Assembly: GCA_023663235.1 (NCBI GenBank)
Contig: JAMPHW010000004.1
Location: 1 to 34,357 of the forward strand
Reading direction: 5' to 3'
Origin: Ruminococcus sp.
GTDB taxonomy: Bacteria; Bacillota_I; Bacilli_A; RF39; UBA660
DNA: 34,357 nucleotides
The translations under genes were made by a program, and so were the position numbers. Within the stretch, counting starts at the first letter, position 1, and each line of letters starts with the position of its first letter. Below the pieces are notes generated by a model that worked only from the letters and a program-made list of their open reading frames with translations, was not told the origin of the DNA and did no database searches. Positions 31,920-34,357 of the stretch are shown in pieces.

Positions 31920-32691
31920 ATATATGTAATAATTTTTTATCGTAACGTAGACGGTCAGCGATAGTGGCAATAAATTCAGAATTTGTTGGTTTAGCACGGT
32001 CAAAAGCGACACTATTACCAAATATTTCTTCCATTAAGTCATAATCTCCTCTAGTCCAACTTACTTCAATAGCATGTCTAATTGCTCGTTCGACACGAGA
32101 TGCTGTTGTTGAATATCTAATAGCAACTTCTGGGTATATTTCTTTTGTTATACCATTATATATTTCTTCATTTTTGTAATATAAGAAGACGCTTTCTCTA
32201 ATATAGGAATATCCTTTTATATGACTTGGTATACCTAATTGATGTAATAATTTAGAAATTGCAATATGAATTTCACGATCTTTTTCATTTAGTTCTCTAG
32301 TTCTTACTAAATCACTATTAGTTATTTCTAAAATACGAGTTTCTAGGGCTAGTAAACTATAAGGTTTTAACATATAGTAACTAACTCCATAAAGATTAGT
32401 CATATTTACCGTATATTCTTTCTTATAACTGGTAGTTATGATAACCTTCTTTTTAATATTATTTTCTTTCATTTCTTGTAGAATAGTTAAACCATCTACA
32501 TCGGGAAGAATTAAGTCCATAATGATTAAATCATATTCACTTTTGTGATTTAGGATATAATCTAAAGCTTCTTTCCCATTTTCAATTGTTTTTACAACAT
32601 TGATTACTGCGTGACTACTAAATTGTTTTGTTATTTTAGCAGTGATATTATTGTTATTATCTACTACTAAAACTCTTGTAATATTTTCCAT
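31918..32691 (-). CDS. spo0A: Sporulation master regulator Spo0A
   Basis: A 257-aa response regulator that commits cells to sporulation. The receiver domain (1-120) has the phospho-acceptor D59 in 'LIIMDLILP', T/S in 'ITTS' and the 'YMLKPY' lysine. The first acidic-pocket pair reads D11-N12 instead of D-D. The C-terminal DNA-binding domain (about 145-257) is typical, with 'RYSTTASRVERAIRHAIE' and 'KPTNSEFIA'. The start ATG 32691 has AAGGAG six bases upstream; the longer frame to 32706 is not used. Tandem 0A boxes upstream suggest autoregulation. It lies 2.1 kb from oriC, unlike Bacillus, where it is far from the origin. Confidence 0.96.
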   Translation of the reverse strand: MENITRVLVVDNNNNITAKITKQFSSHAVINVVKTIENGKEALDYILNHKSEYDLIIMDLILPDVDGLTILQEMKENNIKKKVIITTSYKKEYTVNMTNLYGVSYYMLKPYSLLALETRILEITNSDLVRTRELNEKDREIHIAISKLLHQLGIPSHIKGYSYIRESVFLYYKNEEIYNGITKEIYPEVAIRYSTTASRVERAIRHAIEVSWTRGDYDLMEEIFGNSVAFDRAKPTNSEFIATIADRLRYDKKLLHI

Positions 32692-32793
32692 TTTTTGCTC
32701 CTTCAATTAGTTTTTATTTACTACACGCAAAATTATTGTAGCATATTTAAGTGTCTAAGTCTAGTAAATCTTTTGTCTAGTTGTGTAAAATTT

Positions 32794-32810
32794 TGTCGAA
32801 TGGTGTCGAA
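32794..32810. promoter_or_regulatory. Tandem Spo0A boxes upstream of spo0A
   Basis: Two exact TGTCGAA cores (32794-32800 and 32804-32810) with a 10-base centre spacing (one helical turn) lie about 105 bases before the spo0A start. A TACAAT -10-like element lies nearer the gene. This fits cooperative Spo0A binding and autoregulation. Confidence 0.7.
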
Positions 32811-32847
32811 GGAAGAGTATATCAAGTCAAATTATTAATTTTGTAGA

Positions 32848-32871
32848 AGAAAAAATGCTAAAAATAGCATT
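32848..32871 (-). terminator. Terminator of the exported-protein gene
   Basis: On the minus strand AATGCTA and TAGCATT form a 7-bp stem around a 4-base loop, followed by TTTTTT, 17 bases after the stop codon. Confidence 0.75.
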
Positions 32872-32887
32872 ATTTTATATATTTTTT

Positions 32888-34315
32888 CTAATCGACTACT
32901 TTGTAAGGATTAGATATAGTTCCATTGCCAGTAAAAGTAACATCAGAACGGAGATTTATAACTGGACGGACGCCATATGAGACATCAACTTTGTTATTGG
33001 TGAAATACTTTAATCTATAAACCATAAACTCACGAGCATCCAAATGATCATTATCGGAATTATTATATGTTGGTGTCATAGTCCAGTATGTGGTATTTGT
33101 ATATAGGTATGTGCCTGTTAATTCATTCGCTGTTCCGTATATCATTCCCGCATATGATACTTCATCAGCAGTTATTAATCCTATTGGATATATTAAGTCT
33201 CTATTGCCTTTATTTGAAGTGCTAACCGTATATAAGTCTTTACTATTTGCACATTTTAATGTTGGCGTTACCGTTGCTGTACTTGATGTTAATTCACCTC
33301 TTTCTGGAGCTATCCTTGGATATGCGCCATAATATGTTTTTGTAGTTCCAGTTCCACCTCCTGCGTTAGTACCAGCCCAATCTGTATATGCTGATCTATC
33401 ATTACAAAAACTTGCATTTATATCTATTTTATTGTAATAACTTGTTCCTTGTTTTATATTAGAATTACTAAACCAATTATCTAAATATTGTTTTACTGCA
33501 CTATTATTTTTATTTTCATGTGTTTCTTCATATGTACTTGAACTAGCTGTTCCATACATATAGCCAACATAAGCATTATCATCATTTTTTTCATTAAATT
33601 TACTTGTTCCTATTTGAGTTTCTGTTCCTGTTAACTGTGGTTCTAACTTATTGCCATTTTCATCTTGTGTTCTTCCTTGATAGATTAATCTAATTGAGCC
33701 ATCACCATTTATTCTGATTATCCGCCAGTAATATCCGCCAAACTCTACCCAGTTATCTAATGGATTTCCTGCAAAATAGTATGTTATTCCATCATCATCT
33801 TCAGCTTCAAATATCATGCCATAAGTTGTTTCTTCATATGGTACATTAAAATCTTTATTTTCACTTGTTCTTTTTGATTTATATTTATAATGAGTATTTA
33901 ATAATTCACTCATTGTTTTTGCATTTTCTGGATTTTTTTCTAAATACAATATACATTTAGAAGATTTACTTATTCCACTAAAAGAATGGTTACCTAGTTC
34001 ATCAGTATAAACCCGAGCATTACTATCTTTATTATTTTTATTTGTACCTTTATAACAATAACTATTTTCTTCATTTATTTTATAGCCACTAGGTATTATA
34101 GTATTACTATCTTGTTCTACATTATCTAGATATAAAGCTACAATATTTATATCATAAGGACTAGCAGTAACTTTACCTTCTGTTAAAGGAATAGAAGCAG
34201 TCATTCTATAATTTGCTTTTGATGTTATAAAAGTAACAGTTATAGTAAGTACTACCACCATTATTAAGCCACACAAAAAATACTTTTTGCTATTTCTATT
34301 TTTTTCAAATTTCAT
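32888..34315 (-). CDS. Large exported or membrane-anchored surface protein, unknown
   Basis: A 475-aa protein with a single N-terminal hydrophobic segment (residues about 13-31), then an outward-facing T/S/N-rich region. Residues from about 175 to the end form a domain beginning 'NWVEFGGYYWRIIRINGDGSIRLIYQG' and ending 'YGVRPVINLRSDVTFTGNGTISNPYKV'. This layout is common in surface proteins of Firmicutes (DUF6273-like, possibly with a C-type-lectin-like fold), but the assignment is from memory of the pattern. It contains five cysteines outside the membrane segment. AAGGAG precedes the ATG. Immediately upstream is the right-edge 25-bp site, so its promoter lies beyond the window. Confidence 0.65.
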   Translation of the reverse strand: MKFEKNRNSKKYFLCGLIMVVVLTITVTFITSKANYRMTASIPLTEGKVTASPYDINIVALYLDNVEQDSNTIIPSGYKINEENSYCYKGTNKNNKDSNARVYTDELGNHSFSGISKSSKCILYLEKNPENAKTMSELLNTHYKYKSKRTSENKDFNVPYEETTYGMIFEAEDDDGITYYFAGNPLDNWVEFGGYYWRIIRINGDGSIRLIYQGRTQDENGNKLEPQLTGTETQIGTSKFNEKNDDNAYVGYMYGTASSSTYEETHENKNNSAVKQYLDNWFSNSNIKQGTSYYNKIDINASFCNDRSAYTDWAGTNAGGGTGTTKTYYGAYPRIAPERGELTSSTATVTPTLKCANSKDLYTVSTSNKGNRDLIYPIGLITADEVSYAGMIYGTANELTGTYLYTNTTYWTMTPTYNNSDNDHLDAREFMVYRLKYFTNNKVDVSYGVRPVINLRSDVTFTGNGTISNPYKVVD

Positions 34316-34332
34316 TTTTTATTTGCTCCTTA

Positions 34333-34357
34333 AAAATAAGCAAATCGCGATTATTTT
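34333..34357. repeat. 25-bp site at right edge, TCGCGA core
   Basis: Same arms and orientation as bases 1-25; the core is TCGCGA instead of CCATGG. It sits directly upstream of the ribosome binding site of the exported-protein gene, between that gene and any promoter. Confidence 0.5.

Noticed and set aside
1-34357. CRISPR arrays, tRNA or rRNA genes, transposases, integrases
   Set aside because: No regularly spaced repeats, no cloverleaf or rRNA signatures and no recombinase or transposase motifs were seen on either strand.

Overview
This is a chromosomal segment around the replication origin of a low-GC, endospore-type Firmicute of the class Bacilli. The evidence is the very A+T-rich sequence, the strong AGGAGG-type ribosome binding sites, the Bacillus-like dnaA-dnaN-recF-gyrB-gyrA-tadA-dnaX-recR-holB-pth-mfd-spoVT order, and the regulators Spo0A, SpoIIR, BofA, SpoVT, RicT and ComK. 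TGA is used as a stop (pth, for example), so the code is the standard bacterial one and not the Mycoplasma code. A gut-type Erysipelotrichales/RF39-like relative would fit, but the sequence alone does not fix the genus.

Layout. 1-1.1 kb: a double-HTH regulator and a 470-base intergenic region with structured repeats and a possible 43-aa ORF. 1.1-3.4 kb: rpmE, an SGNH-fold protein that has lost its signature residues, and murA, whose promoter carries a palindrome. 3.5-7.1 kb: spoIIR, an MntP-like exporter, an ABC half-exporter and an unknown protein. 7.2-9.6 kb: metG behind a Met T-box riboswitch and a 33-aa small ORF, then spoVT. 9.6-10.9 kb: a degenerate HD-domain protein and an unknown protein. 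11-20.3 kb: the mfd-pth-trmN-ricT-holB-bofA-recR-ybaB-dnaX-tadA block. 20.3-21.1 kb: SRP RNA and four parS sites. 21-29.8 kb: gyrA, gyrB, recF, comK, dnaN and dnaA. 29.8-30.2 kb: oriC. 30.2-34.3 kb: a J-domain protein, a lipoprotein, spo0A with tandem 0A boxes, and a large exported protein at the right edge.

Nearly all genes left of oriC run on the minus strand, away from the origin; the first two genes right of it run on the plus strand. The genes join replication initiation (DnaA, DnaN, gyrase), the clamp loader (DnaX, HolB), repair (RecF, RecR, Mfd) and translation (Pth, MetRS, TadA, SRP RNA) with sporulation and competence control.

The most interesting layer is chromosome-organisation DNA. 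There are four parS sites, five palindromes matching the Bacillus Noc-binding sequence (three inside genes), and a 10-base companion motif that directly abuts two parS sites and lies 2-3 bases from two of the Noc-type sites. A comK homologue, short at its C-terminus, occupies the dnaN-recF slot with a Spo0A box upstream. The first and last 25 bases of the window are versions of one repeat that differ only in a palindromic 6-bp core.
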